Positions 1 to 8,166 of a DNA stretch of 64,000 nucleotides are shown here, piece by piece. The DNA comes from Modicisalibacter ilicicola DSM 19980. GTDB taxonomy: Bacteria; Pseudomonadota; Gammaproteobacteria; Pseudomonadales; Halomonadaceae. Location: contig NZ_FQUJ01000004.1 in assembly GCF_900128925.1 (NCBI RefSeq), forward strand, positions 186,001-250,000, in the 5' to 3' direction. Numbering within the stretch: position 1 is the first letter of the stretch; each line of letters starts with the position of its first letter. The position numbers and the translations under genes were made by a program. Below the pieces are notes generated by a model. That model saw nothing but the letters and a program-made list of their open reading frames with translations. It made no database searches and was not told the DNA's origin.

Positions 1-1263
1 GGCTCAATCGCTATCAAGCTGTTCGAGGCGGTATCCCATCACTATACGCTGCTGGCAATACCCTTCTTCATCCTGTCCAGCGCCTTCCTGTCCACAGGCG
101 GCGTGGCGCGACGACTGATCAACTTTGCAACCGATGTCGTGGGCCACGTCAAGGGCGGGCTGGCGATGGCCTCGGTGATGGCCTGCATGCTATTCGCCGC
201 TGTCTCTGGCTCATCGCCGGCTACGGTCGCCGCAATCGGCTCGATTACCATCGCTGGCATGGTGCGCCAGGGCTATCCTCAATCCTATGCCGCCGGGGCG
301 ATCGCCAACGCCGGTACGCTGGGCATCCTGATTCCGCCCTCGATCGTCATGCTGGTCTATTCAGCGGCTACAGAAGTGTCAGCAGCCAAAATGTTCATGG
401 CTGGCCTAATTCCGGGGCTAATGATGGGGGGCATCCTGATGGTCGCCATCTATATCTCGGCACGCTACTTAAAATTACCGGCACAGCCCTTCCCCGGCTT
501 CGGGCAGCTGCTTCGCTCCGGTGGAAAAGCCTTGGCCGGCCTGCTGCTGATCCTGCTGGTGCTGGGTACGATCTATGGAGGTGTAGCCAGCCCCACCGAG
601 GCGGCAGCTATTGCCGCGGTCTATGCCTGGCTGGTCGCCGTGGTCGGCTATCGTGACATGGGGCCGCTCAAGGATGATCCCTGGCGTCGGCCGGGCGAGA
701 GCTTAGGCGCGGCGCTACTGCGTAGCCTGTGGCAAGTACCGAAGGCCATCGTAGGCTCATTCGGGGACCACGAGGTGCGTGGGGTAGTGCTGGATGGTGC
801 CAAGGTGGCGATGATGCTGCTGTTCATCATCGCCAATGCCATGCTATTCGCTCACGTGCTGACTACCGAGCGCATCCCGCATACCATCGCCGAGACGATC
901 GTCTCCTGGGGCCTGCCAGCGTGGGGGTTTTTAATCGTCATGAACTTGCTGCTGTTGGCGGCAGGCAACTTCATGGAACCCTCAGCGATCCTGTTGATCA
1001 TGGCGCCGATCCTGTTTCCCATCGCCATGCAGTTGGGTATCGATCCGATCCACCTAGGTATCATCATGGTGGTCAACATGGAGATCGGTATGCTCACTCC
1101 GCCGGTGGGGCTCAATCTGTTCGTTACCGCCGGGATAACGGGACGCCCGGTCGGCTGGGTCATCAAAGCGGCCCTACCGTGGCTGGCACTATTATTGTGC
1201 TTCTTGATATTAATAACTTACATTCCTTCAATCTCTCTGTGGTTGCCGAATCTGCTGTCCTGA
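1..1263 (+). CDS. dctM: TRAP transporter large permease (DctM family), 5' truncated by window edge
   Basis: The reading frame is open from base 1, so the N-terminus lies outside the window; 420 codons remain. The product is the large membrane subunit (M) of a tripartite ATP-independent periplasmic transporter, which moves organic acids across the inner membrane using a sodium gradient. Visible hallmarks are the GSSPATVAAIGSITI and GTLGILIPPSIVMLVYS helices, the NFMEPSAILLIMAPI segment, and the C-terminal LTPPVGLNLFV and SLWLPNLL motifs. A long hydrophilic loop of about 60 residues near bases 640-800 is typical of the longer dicarboxylate-type DctM proteins. The P and Q subunits are presumably upstream. 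A hairpin terminator follows. Substrate cannot be read from this subunit alone. Confidence 0.93.
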   Translation, partial: GSIAIKLFEAVSHHYTLLAIPFFILSSAFLSTGGVARRLINFATDVVGHVKGGLAMASVMACMLFAAVSGSSPATVAAIGSITIAGMVRQGYPQSYAAGAIANAGTLGILIPPSIVMLVYSAATEVSAAKMFMAGLIPGLMMGGILMVAIYISARYLKLPAQPFPGFGQLLRSGGKALAGLLLILLVLGTIYGGVASPTEAAAIAAVYAWLVAVVGYRDMGPLKDDPWRRPGESLGAALLRSLWQVPKAIVGSFGDHEVRGVVLDGAKVAMMLLFIIANAMLFAHVLTTERIPHTIAETIVSWGLPAWGFLIVMNLLLLAAGNFMEPSAILLIMAPILFPIAMQLGIDPIHLGIIMVVNMEIGMLTPPVGLNLFVTAGITGRPVGWVIKAALPWLALLLCFLILITYIPSISLWLPNLLS

Positions 1264-1301
1264 GCCGTCATGTCGTGTCAGCAGTTTTACCTGCTTACTT
1301 T

Positions 1302-1329
1302 GGGGCTTTTTTAAGAAAGCCCCAGTTTT
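1302..1329 (+). terminator. Rho-independent-like terminator after the TRAP permease
   Basis: An 8-bp perfect stem (GGGGCTTT / AAAGCCCC, 1302-1309 and 1316-1323) with a 6-base loop sits 38 bases after the dctM stop codon. The T-run after it is short (AGTTTTC), so strength is uncertain. Confidence 0.6.
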
Positions 1330-1551
1330 CAGGCCACACTCTATTGTGTCCGGTAGAGGTCCAGGCTGTATGAAAACAGGAAAGGCCCGCTTTAATCGAG
1401 GGGCTGCCCCCTCAGTTGCCTGACGGTCCCTCCGAGGCCAGCTTTTGAAGCCTGCTGCTTGATGGGGCGGCAGCCTACCGAAATAAATAGACGCACTACC
1501 AAAAGTATCGCTGCTGCACCCAAGTTCTGGAAGCGTGTGAAAAGGGCTATG
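1330..1551. other. Non-coding stretch between TRAP terminator and IS remnant
   Basis: I see no convincing gene here. The stretch probably contains the boundary between the original chromosome and the IS-derived segment, but no clear terminal inverted repeat or target duplication could be recognised. Confidence 0.4.
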
Positions 1552-1561
1552 TTAAGCCCTT
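1537..1561 (-). terminator. Terminator hairpin at the end of the IS1182-type remnant
   Basis: Read on the minus strand, AAGGGCT and AGCCCTT form a 7-bp stem with a 6-base loop (1542-1561), followed by TTTTC. The hairpin overlaps the stop codon of the transposase remnant, a layout common at the ends of insertion sequences. Confidence 0.5.
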
Positions 1562-1869
1562 GCGACCCGTATCAACTCGTTGACGCCCAAAATGCTCATC
1601 ACTCGCTTTAAGTCGGAGGCCAATACGTGCAGGCTCATCTCCGTGCTTACATTGGCGAGCCGCTTTGTCAGGAAATGCGTCGAGCCCATCCAGGCTTTCA
1701 GCGTCCCGAATGGATGCTCCAAAGTTTGTCGCCTTAGACGCATCATCTCTGGCTTCCAGTCGAGACGTGCCTGCGCGGCTTCAAGTATCTCTTCATGCTC
1801 CCAGCGCTTGATCCGTCGCTGCTTTCCCGTAGTGCACCTTTCCTTTATTGAGCAACCTTCACATGGCGT
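1552..1869 (-). pseudogene. C-terminal remnant of an IS1182-type DDE transposase
   Basis: About 105 codons are open on the minus strand, ending in a stop at 1552-1554. The fragment carries CTTGKQRRIKRWEHEEIL and then RRQTLEHPFGTLKAWMG, the region holding the last catalytic Glu (LEHPFG), followed by TEMSLHVLASDLKRVMSILG. This pattern is typical of the C-terminal end of IS1182-family transposases. A stop codon at 1870-1872 and the missing N-terminal two thirds (first two Asp residues) show that it is a dead fragment. It sits next to other mobile-element debris, suggesting repeated insertion at this spot. Confidence 0.75.
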
Positions 1870-1971
1870 TCAGGAACCACTGAACAATTCACCATTGATC
1901 GGCTGATGCGCTCAGCGCAGTAAATTCCGCTTCTCAGCGGTTAATTTCTGACCACCACAGACGGCCTATTT

Positions 1972-2000
1972 CCTGGCAGCCGGATTCTCCGGCTGCCAGG
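1972..2000 (-). terminator. Strong hairpin downstream of the IS5-type transposase
   Basis: A perfect 13-bp stem with a 3-base loop (arms CCTGGCAGCCGGA and TCCGGCTGCCAGG) lies a few bases after the transposase stop at 2007. It is followed on the minus strand by AAATAGG rather than a T-run, so it may terminate transcription, protect the mRNA end, or shield the transposase from outside transcription. Confidence 0.5.
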
Positions 2001-2006
2001 CCATAT

Positions 2007-3005
2007 TCAAGGCGTACTGACCCCTTCAACTTGGCCCTCGCATCGTGTCGCCAGCACCAGGTTGGCCAGTCCGAACAGGCTGAAGAGTTGCGCCTGGTTC
2101 TTGGTCAGCCCCTTGTAGCGCACCTTCCGGTAGCCGAAGAGGTTCTTGATGACATGAAACGGGTGCTCGACCTTGGCACGGATGCTGGCCTTGGCCTTCT
2201 CGAATGCCAGTAGCAGCGTCTTCATGGGGCTGTCTTCCATCTTCTTAAGAATGCCACGCTTGGCCGCGATGTAGCACCGGGAACCCGGGGCGTCCTTCTC
2301 TTCGTCCAGGTACTTCCACATGCCGGTGTACCCGGCATCGCCGTATACCCGTTTGTCGTCATCCCGGACCAGATGGCCTGCCATGGTGACATCTGCCACG
2401 TTAGCCGAGGTGGCAGCGACACTGTGGGTCAGGCCGGTGACGGCATCGACGCCGATATGGGCCTTCATGCCGAAATACCACTGGTTGCCCTTCTTGGTCT
2501 GCTTCATCTCCGGATCGCGCTGCTTGGCCTTGTTCTTGGTGGAGGGCGCGGCGGCCACGATAGTGGCGTCGACGATGGTGCCCTCGCGCATGAACAGGCC
2601 CTGCTCGGCCAGGCTGGCGTTGATCTCCTCGAAGATCCGTTGGGTCAGGGCATGCTTCTCCAACAGATGGCGGAAACGCAGCAGTGTGGTCGCGTCCGGC
2701 ACGCTCTCGATGGCCAGGTCAATACCAATGAAATCGCGCATGGCCTGACTATCATAGATCGCATCTTCGAGCGCCTCGTCGGCGAGCGCATACCACTGTT
2801 GGAGGAAGTAGATCCGCAGCATGCGCGCCAGGCCGATGGGCGGACGGCCGCGCTTGCCCGCTGCGTTGGGGAAGTAGGACGGTGACAGCGCGTCGATCAG
2901 CCGTTGCCAAGGCACCAGGGCGTCCATCTGGGCCAGGAACCGCTCACGGCGGGTAACCTTTTTCTTGTTTTGGTGCTCAGCCTGTGCGAACGAGATCTGC
3001 TTCAT
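2007..3005 (-). CDS. IS5-family transposase, intact
   Basis: A 332-residue DDE transposase that cuts and pastes its own insertion sequence. The N-terminal DUF772-like part (RGRPPIGLARMLRIYFLQQWY, about residues 52-72) is followed by the catalytic core: first Asp in EGTIVDATIVAAAPSTKN, second Asp in VYGDAGYTGM, and Glu in KVEHPFHVIKNLFGYRKVRYKG. All three acidic residues are present and the length is normal for the IS5 group, so the protein may be active. The start ATG at 3005 precedes MKQISFAQAEHQNKKK, the usual beginning of such proteins. It separates two degraded transposase remnants. Confidence 0.93.
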   Translation of the reverse strand: MKQISFAQAEHQNKKKVTRRERFLAQMDALVPWQRLIDALSPSYFPNAAGKRGRPPIGLARMLRIYFLQQWYALADEALEDAIYDSQAMRDFIGIDLAIESVPDATTLLRFRHLLEKHALTQRIFEEINASLAEQGLFMREGTIVDATIVAAAPSTKNKAKQRDPEMKQTKKGNQWYFGMKAHIGVDAVTGLTHSVAATSANVADVTMAGHLVRDDDKRVYGDAGYTGMWKYLDEEKDAPGSRCYIAAKRGILKKMEDSPMKTLLLAFEKAKASIRAKVEHPFHVIKNLFGYRKVRYKGLTKNQAQLFSLFGLANLVLATRCEGQVEGVSTP

Positions 3006-3040
3006 CGGGTGGCTCTGTCAGACGGTGGCGGGATGGTCAG

Positions 3041-3793
3041 ATTCTACCTTGCCGTTGGCGATCAGGCAGTTACGGCGGGATTTATGCAGCGTTTCCTTCA
3101 CTACAGCCAGACGCATATGGGGCGGCTTCTTAAGCGGTGGGGATGGTCCTGGTAGAAGTTCAGACGACAGGATATCCGCCGCGACGAAGCCGCTATCGAA
3201 CACTGGCGAGACGTGATCTGGCCGGAATTAAAAAACAGGCTTAGGAGCAGAAAGAAACCCTGATCTTCATAGATGAGTCGAGCTTCACCTCTGCTCGCAT
3301 CATCGGAAGACGTTTGCTCCCGTGGGCAGGACCCGGTCGTCAAAGGGAAGCGAGGGCAGTCGCCCCGCCACATGGTACTTGGCGCCGTGTTACTTCAGGG
3401 ATGAACCTATTTCAGTTGGATGCCGGGAACCGTTACCGGGGCCACCATCGTTACCTTCCTGAAGACGCTGCTCCGGTACTGGCGCGGCAAACTGCGAGTC
3501 ATCTGGGACAACGCCCCGGTTAATCGATGCCGAGAGGTTCGTGAGTGGCTGTGCCAGCCGAACGTTCAGGCACGTCTGAGTCTGGAGTCGCTGCCACCTT
3601 ATGCGCCTGAACTGAATCCAACGGAGTCCTTATGGAGTTGGATAAAACGCAAACGGGCGAACTTGATGTTCAAGGATGCGCTGGGTTTAGGCAATGGCTT
3701 AAACGCATGACATCGTGGATAAAGCGATGTCGTGATCATGTCAAGAAACTGCTGAAAGCCTCACCCGTTTATTATGGTGAGGTCAGTAGTTGA
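3041..3793 (+). pseudogene. Broken IS630-type transposase
   Basis: Pieces of one IS630-family transposase are spread over different frames. HYSQTHMGRLLKRWGWSW lies near 3095-3155, RRDEAAIEHWRDVIWPELK near 3178-3235, a partly recognisable FIDESS segment near 3270, VIWDNAPVNRCREVREW from about 3500, PPYAPELNPTESLWSWIKRK near 3594-3652, and the C-terminal SWIKRCRDHVKKLL ending at the stop 3791-3793. At least three frameshifts or stops interrupt it and the N-terminus is missing where the IS5-type element begins. It cannot make a working enzyme. Family assignment rests on the LPPYAPELNPTE motif and the WDNAP motif. Confidence 0.8.
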
Positions 3794-3916
3794 CCACTAC
3801 AAGTGGCGAATTCAGAGCTGAAGCTATAAGTGCAAGAAACAGAAGGAGGATAGGTCGCACAGCACGTGACCTGCCTCCCTTGGGTGGTGTGCTTACGCTT
3901 TCGCTATCTCACCATC

Positions 3917-5152
3917 TTATTCAACGTCCATTGATACACAGCTGATGGCAGGCTCAACCAGCTTTGCCACTTTGGTCAGGGCCTCTTTCCGTTCATTAAA
4001 GTAGTCATGACGGTCGTAAATGCCCTCTGTCCCCTTCAGCTTGTGATTCAAGCAGCGCTCAGCGACATGCCCAGGCACACCTACTGCAGCCAGCAAGCTG
4101 CGGCAAGTACGTCGCAGATCGTGAACTGTAAACTCGGCAATATTTCCCATTTTATTCTCTGGTTGCGGTTTCTTGCCTGGTTCCTTACCGAATTGCTTAG
4201 CAATGGCACGATTCAGCGTGTCCTTGCCCATGTAGGGCCGCTTACTGCTGCGGCGGTTAGGAAAGACATAGTCCGAGCCGCAGGCGCGGATCTTAAGCTC
4301 TTCCAGCCAGCCTACCGCTTGCGGAGGAAGAGGGATGGCAATTCCGGTGCCAGTCTTGCTGCGCGCAGCAGAGAGCTCCCATCGTCTGCTCTTCAAGTCG
4401 AATTCTGACCATTGGGCTTCGGTCAGCTCGGCCTTGCGAACCCCCAAAACTAGGAGTAGGGCGCAGGCGAGGTAGTTGTCGCGGCTGAAGCTGTCGCTGT
4501 TTTCCCTGAAGACTTGGAAGACATGGTGAATCTCACTGAGGCTCAGCGCCCGGTCGCGGCTTTTCTCGATGCCTCCCGCATCGTTGACGTTGAAGGCCGC
4601 GGCCGGGTTGTAGGTGAGCAACCCTAGCTTAATGGCGTGATTGAACAGCTGCTTCAGGTACATCAGGGTGTCGTTAGCAATGGCCGGGCGACCACTGCTG
4701 GCGACTTTCCTGATGATGGCTCGTACATCCATAGGGGTGACCCTTTCTAGGGTCAGATGTCCGATCGAGGGCGACACCTCCTTCTCGAAGATTCGCTTCG
4801 GGATGTTTGGATGCTTGAGGCGCTTCTCCAAGTCGTGATGCCAATCTCCGAAGAGTTCCCTGACGGTGTGAATTTTGATCTGCTCCTCACGCTTGCGCTC
4901 TTCGAGGGGGTCGACGCCGTTGCGGATGGCCCTTTGGACCTCTACAGCTTTCTCGCGAGCCTCTGCCAAGGAACGGTCAGCGTACTTGTCTAGCGTCAGC
5001 TCACGCCGCTTTCCGGCGAATGTGTACCGCAGCATCCAGTAGGGTGCGCCCTTTCTGGGGATCATCAGGTAGAGGCCGTTGCCGTCGCTGTAGCGTCCAG
5101 GTCTTCCGTCCTTGATCAGGGACTGGATCTTCTTGGCGGTAAAGCTTCCCAT
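3917..5152 (-). CDS. P4-type tyrosine recombinase / integrase
   Basis: A 411-residue site-specific recombinase. The N-terminal DUF4102-like arm-binding domain (residues about 5-90, SDGNGLYLMIPRKGAPYWMLRY) is followed by a core-binding domain and the catalytic domain. Visible catalytic residues are Arg in LLLVLGVRKAEL, His and Arg in TVHDLRRTCR, the second His-region in CLNHKLKG, and the nucleophile Tyr in GIYDRHDY. The protein is full length and probably functional. No other phage or island genes lie beside it, only IS remnants, so it appears to be the leftover of a genomic island. Its upstream side holds GGGGAG-type repeats and abuts the 3' end of yicC, the likely attachment side. Confidence 0.93.
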   Translation of the reverse strand: MGSFTAKKIQSLIKDGRPGRYSDGNGLYLMIPRKGAPYWMLRYTFAGKRRELTLDKYADRSLAEAREKAVEVQRAIRNGVDPLEERKREEQIKIHTVRELFGDWHHDLEKRLKHPNIPKRIFEKEVSPSIGHLTLERVTPMDVRAIIRKVASSGRPAIANDTLMYLKQLFNHAIKLGLLTYNPAAAFNVNDAGGIEKSRDRALSLSEIHHVFQVFRENSDSFSRDNYLACALLLVLGVRKAELTEAQWSEFDLKSRRWELSAARSKTGTGIAIPLPPQAVGWLEELKIRACGSDYVFPNRRSSKRPYMGKDTLNRAIAKQFGKEPGKKPQPENKMGNIAEFTVHDLRRTCRSLLAAVGVPGHVAERCLNHKLKGTEGIYDRHDYFNERKEALTKVAKLVEPAISCVSMDVE

Positions 5153-5498
5153 TAGACTCCCCTCAGCGTGCCGGAAAAATTGAAACAGTTGCTTGATTGA
5201 GTGGCAGGCAGGATAGGGCGTGAATCAACAAATGCTTGTCTAGCAAGCTTTTGAGGCGGAGCTGCCAAAGCATGTGCGCTGTTGCACGGGGTGACGAAGC
5301 GCGAGTGCGAGCGTTTGAAGTGGGGAGTACCCATTGGAAAATATCGCCTTTTGGTGGGTAGTACGCCGGTTTGCTCCCCATTGTACTCCCCACTTGGCGC
5401 TGGATTAAGCTAGATTTTCGTAGACTTCCGTAGACAAAGCCTCAATGTTTTCTGTTAAAAAATAATGAGTTGTAGGTTCCCATGGAAGGTCATGGACA
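5153..5498. other. Integrase upstream region with GGGGAG repeats; probable attachment side of a lost island
   Basis: This 346-bp stretch between the integrase and yicC has no convincing gene. It holds a perfect 13-bp inverted repeat, AAGTGGGGAGTAC at 5318-5330 and its complement at 5383-5395, with further variants between them (GGTGGGTAGTACG near 5353-5365 and a TGCTCCCCATT segment near 5372-5382). Closer to yicC there is a short direct repeat CGTAGACTTCCGTAGAC near 5418-5434. The repeats look like integrase arm-type binding sites or an operator; the core attachment site was not identified. Confidence 0.5.
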
Positions 5499-6362
5499 TC
5501 ACTCGATGTTCTGGATCTGCTCCCGCATCTGCTCGATCAGCACCTTGAGCTCCACCGCGCAGCGGGTGGTGTCCGCGACCACGGATTTCGAGGATAGGGT
5601 GTTGGCCTCGCGGTTGAGCTCCTGCATCAAGAAATCCAGGCGACGGCCGACCGGGCCCTTCTGCTTGAGCTGGCGCTCGACCTCGGTGACGTGGGTCTCG
5701 AGGCGGTCGAGTTCCTCGTCGACATCGGCCTTCTGGGCGAGCAGTGCGATCTCGGTCTCGAGGCGCTGGGGGTCGAGATCGGCCTCGAGGGCGGCAAGGC
5801 GTTCCGAGAGCTGGTGGCGCTGGCGTTCGAGTATCGAGGGCAGCAGTGCGCGGACCTCGGCCACCTGGCCGCGCACGGCCTGCAGGCGCAGATGGATGAG
5901 TTCCGCCAGGCGCTCGCCTTCCCGGGCGCGGCCGGCGATCAAGTCAGTGAGGGCGTCGTCGAACAGGGTCGATGCCTCGCGCTTTACCTCGTCCAGGTCG
6001 GTGCCCTGAACCTCGATCACCCCGGGATGATCGAGCAACGCCAGGGCGTCGGGGGATGTCGCCTCGGGGATTTCGGCACGAATCTCCTGCAGCGCACGGC
6101 CGAGTTCCGCGAGGCGAGAGCGGTTGACGGTGAGAGATTCCCCGGTAGTGGCGGGCTCGAAGCGCAGCGTGCACTCCACCTTGCCCCGGGCCAGGCGGTT
6201 GCGCAGGCTATCGCGAAAGGTCGGCTCGAGATCGCGCAGGGATTCCGGCAGTCGGAAATGCGGCTCCAGATAGCGCTGGTTCACCGAGCGCAGCTCCAGT
6301 TGCAGGCTGCCCCAGGCGGCGTCCCGGGTCTGCCGGGTGAAGGCGGTCATGCTGTGGGCCAT
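5499..6362 (-). CDS. yicC: YicC family endoribonuclease-like protein
   Basis: A 287-residue member of the YicC/YloC family, linked in E. coli to small-RNA turnover and endoribonuclease activity. The N-terminal YicC domain starts MAHSMTAFTRQ and includes ELRSVNQRYLEPHFRLPE; the C-terminal DUF1732 part carries ALLAQKADVDEELDRLETH and GRRLDFLMQELNREANTLSSKS, both highly typical. I chose the start at 6362 because MAHSMTAF is the family's normal beginning and GAGGATA lies just upstream; the frame stays open further upstream but that part is not conserved. It diverges from rph, a common arrangement. The integrase-bearing segment ends beside its 3' end, but the coding sequence looks complete. Confidence 0.95.
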   Translation of the reverse strand: MAHSMTAFTRQTRDAAWGSLQLELRSVNQRYLEPHFRLPESLRDLEPTFRDSLRNRLARGKVECTLRFEPATTGESLTVNRSRLAELGRALQEIRAEIPEATSPDALALLDHPGVIEVQGTDLDEVKREASTLFDDALTDLIAGRAREGERLAELIHLRLQAVRGQVAEVRALLPSILERQRHQLSERLAALEADLDPQRLETEIALLAQKADVDEELDRLETHVTEVERQLKQKGPVGRRLDFLMQELNREANTLSSKSVVADTTRCAVELKVLIEQMREQIQNIE

Positions 6363-6489
6363 GGAAATATCCTCGCGCCGGAGTGAGTAAAGCACCGAGT
6401 GTAACGGATTCGAATCGGGCTGACGTGTAGAATGGCCTCCACCGATACACGTGTTTCTCACTCTCCGTCACAGGATTTCAAGAGGTACT

Positions 6490-7227
6490 ATGCATTCAGC
6501 GAGCAGGCGCCCCAGCGGACGACAGCCGGACCAGACCCGACACATCACCCTCACTCGGGATTATACCCGCCATGCTGAAGGGTCGGTTCTGGTCACCTTC
6601 GGCGACACCAAGGTGCTGTGCAACGCCAGCGTCGAAGCCGGGGTGCCGCGCTGGCTGCGCGGCAAAGGTCAGGGCTGGGTGACGGCAGAATACGGCATGC
6701 TGCCGCGAGCCACCCATACTCGAGGGGGCCGGGAGGCGGCCCGCGGCAAGCAGGGCGGTCGCACCCTGGAGATCCAGCGCCTGATCGGCCGCAGCCTGCG
6801 CGCCGCGGTGAATCTCAAGAAGCTCGGTGAATACACCATCACCGTCGACTGCGACGTGATCCAGGCCGATGGCGGCACCCGTACCGCCTCGATCACCGGC
6901 GGTTGCGTGGCGCTGATCGACGCCATCCGCCATCTGCAGCGCCAGAAGCTGATCAAGGGCGATCCCTTCAAGGAGCTGGTCAGCTCGGTCTCGGTGGGCA
7001 TGTTCCGCGGCACCCCGGTGGTGGACCTGGATTATCCCGAGGACAGCGGCGCCGAGACCGACATGAACGTGGTGATGACCGAAGGCGGCGGGTTGATCGA
7101 AGTCCAGGGCACCGCCGAGACGGCGGCGTTCTCCCGGGCCGAGCTCGATGCCATGCTCGATCTGGCCGAGAAGGCGGGTGCCGAGCTGTTCGCCCATCAG
7201 CGCGAGGCGCTGGGGCTGCGCGAGTGA
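6490..7227 (+). CDS. rph: Ribonuclease PH
   Basis: A 245-residue phosphorolytic 3'-5' exoribonuclease that trims the 3' ends of tRNA precursors. Typical segments are [20 protein letters not shown] near the N-terminus, [12 protein letters not shown], the [12 protein letters not shown] block, [24 protein letters not shown], and the phosphate-binding [11 protein letters not shown] near residues 124-136. The start at 6490 ([10 protein letters not shown]) places an AGAGG-type ribosome binding site just upstream; a frame extension to 6451 is not conserved. Divergent from yicC and followed by a bidirectional hairpin shared with the convergent crc-like gene. The gene order rph / crc / pyrE matches that known from Pseudomonas. 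Confidence 0.97.
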   Translation: MHSASRRPSGRQPDQTRHITLTRDYTRHAEGSVLVTFGDTKVLCNASVEAGVPRWLRGKGQGWVTAEYGMLPRATHTRGGREAARGKQGGRTLEIQRLIGRSLRAAVNLKKLGEYTITVDCDVIQADGGTRTASITGGCVALIDAIRHLQRQKLIKGDPFKELVSSVSVGMFRGTPVVDLDYPEDSGAETDMNVVMTEGGGLIEVQGTAETAAFSRAELDAMLDLAEKAGAELFAHQREALGLRE

Positions 7228-7244
7228 CTCGCCGCTGAAACACC

Positions 7245-7274
7245 GAACGCCGGCGTGAAGGCCGGCGTTCTTGT
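7245..7274. terminator. Bidirectional terminator between rph and the crc-like gene
   Basis: A 10-bp perfect stem (GAACGCCGGC / GCCGGCGTTC) with the loop GTGAAG and TTGT after it lies between two convergent genes, 17 bases after the rph stop. It can serve both strands, although the T-runs are short. Confidence 0.7.
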
Positions 7275-7295
7275 GGGCACGACGAAAATCGCGGG

Positions 7296-8063
7296 CTACA
7301 ATTCCAGGTCGTACTCGACGATCAATGGCGCAAACTCGGAGAAGGTCGCCTCATGGTCGATCCAGGCGTCCACCACGTGACGGCGGAAGTTGGGGCCGAC
7401 CAGTTGATAGTCGATGCGCCAGCCTTCCTGGCGCGCGCGCGGCACGTCCTGGTCGAGCTTGGGCCACCAGGTGTATTCCCCGGCGTCGCGGTTGATCTCG
7501 CGGAAGGTGTCGATGAAGCCGATGGGCCCGAATACCTGATCCATCCAGGCGCGTTCCTCGGGCTTGAAGCCCGGGGTGGTCTGGTTGTCTGCCCAGTTGG
7601 CCAGGTCCAGGGTCTTGTGGGCGATGTGCCAGGTACCGCAGATGATGTACTCTCGGCGCTTGCGGGCCATCTTGCCCAGGTAGTCCTGGTACTGGGCCAT
7701 GAAGGCCTGCTTGGCGGCGTAGTCGCTGCCGTCGGGCATCAGGAAGCTGGCGATGCTGAAGCGGTCGTAGTCGGCCTGCAGGAAGCGTGCCTCGAGATCG
7801 CACTGCTCGAAGCCCAGGCCGTACATGATGGCCTTGGGGATCTTGCGGCAATAGAGGCCGACCCCCGAGAAACCCTCCTGCTCGGCATCCAGGAAGTAGC
7901 CCTCGTAGCCGGAAGGGTAGAGAATGCTGTCATCGAGCTCGAAGCTCTTGGCCTTCAGGTTCTGCACGCAGACGACGTCGGCATCCTGCTCGTCAAGCCA
8001 GTCGAGAAAGCCTCGCTCGACCGCTTCGCGAATTCCGTTGAGGTTGATGCTGGCGATTTTCAT
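7296..8063 (-). CDS. crc: Crc-like protein: exonuclease III fold with degenerate active site
   Basis: A 255-residue protein with the exonuclease III / AP endonuclease fold. Several catalytic positions of exonuclease III are replaced. The Glu of LQETK is Asn35 (VCVQNLKA), the GDxN motif reads GTWH at 143-146, and the SDHAP motif reads SEFAP at 242-246; Asp218 is kept. The Pseudomonas catabolite repression control protein Crc has the same losses, lacks nuclease activity, and is encoded between rph and pyrE as here. Blocks such as GLGFEQCDLEARFLQADYD and RKRREYIICG also recall Crc. I infer a Crc-type regulator that acts with Hfq to repress translation of catabolic mRNAs. Automatic tools would probably label it exodeoxyribonuclease III. 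Confidence 0.8.
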   Translation of the reverse strand: MKIASINLNGIREAVERGFLDWLDEQDADVVCVQNLKAKSFELDDSILYPSGYEGYFLDAEQEGFSGVGLYCRKIPKAIMYGLGFEQCDLEARFLQADYDRFSIASFLMPDGSDYAAKQAFMAQYQDYLGKMARKRREYIICGTWHIAHKTLDLANWADNQTTPGFKPEERAWMDQVFGPIGFIDTFREINRDAGEYTWWPKLDQDVPRARQEGWRIDYQLVGPNFRRHVVDAWIDHEATFSEFAPLIVEYDLEL

Positions 8064-8166
8064 ACATGGTCCCTTTTTCGTCGCGCGTGTATCATACCCG
8101 AGCTTTAGACGTTTGGGTAAATGGCGCTAATCAATAACCATGATAGGAAGGCTCGTGACCGATCAC

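Larger units (their letters stand above)
1948..3040 (-). mobile_element. IS5-type insertion sequence (boundaries approximate)
   Basis: An apparently intact transposase gene is flanked by a short inverted match CTGACCA / TGGTCAG (1948-1954 and 3034-3040). Homology to a broken IS630-type transposase begins just beyond the right-hand side, as if this element had inserted into that older one. The inverted match is only 7 bp and no target duplication was recognised, so the exact ends are uncertain. Confidence 0.5.

Noticed and set aside
3917-5152. Intact prophage
   Set aside because: Only the integrase is present; no capsid, tail, lysis or replication genes lie nearby.
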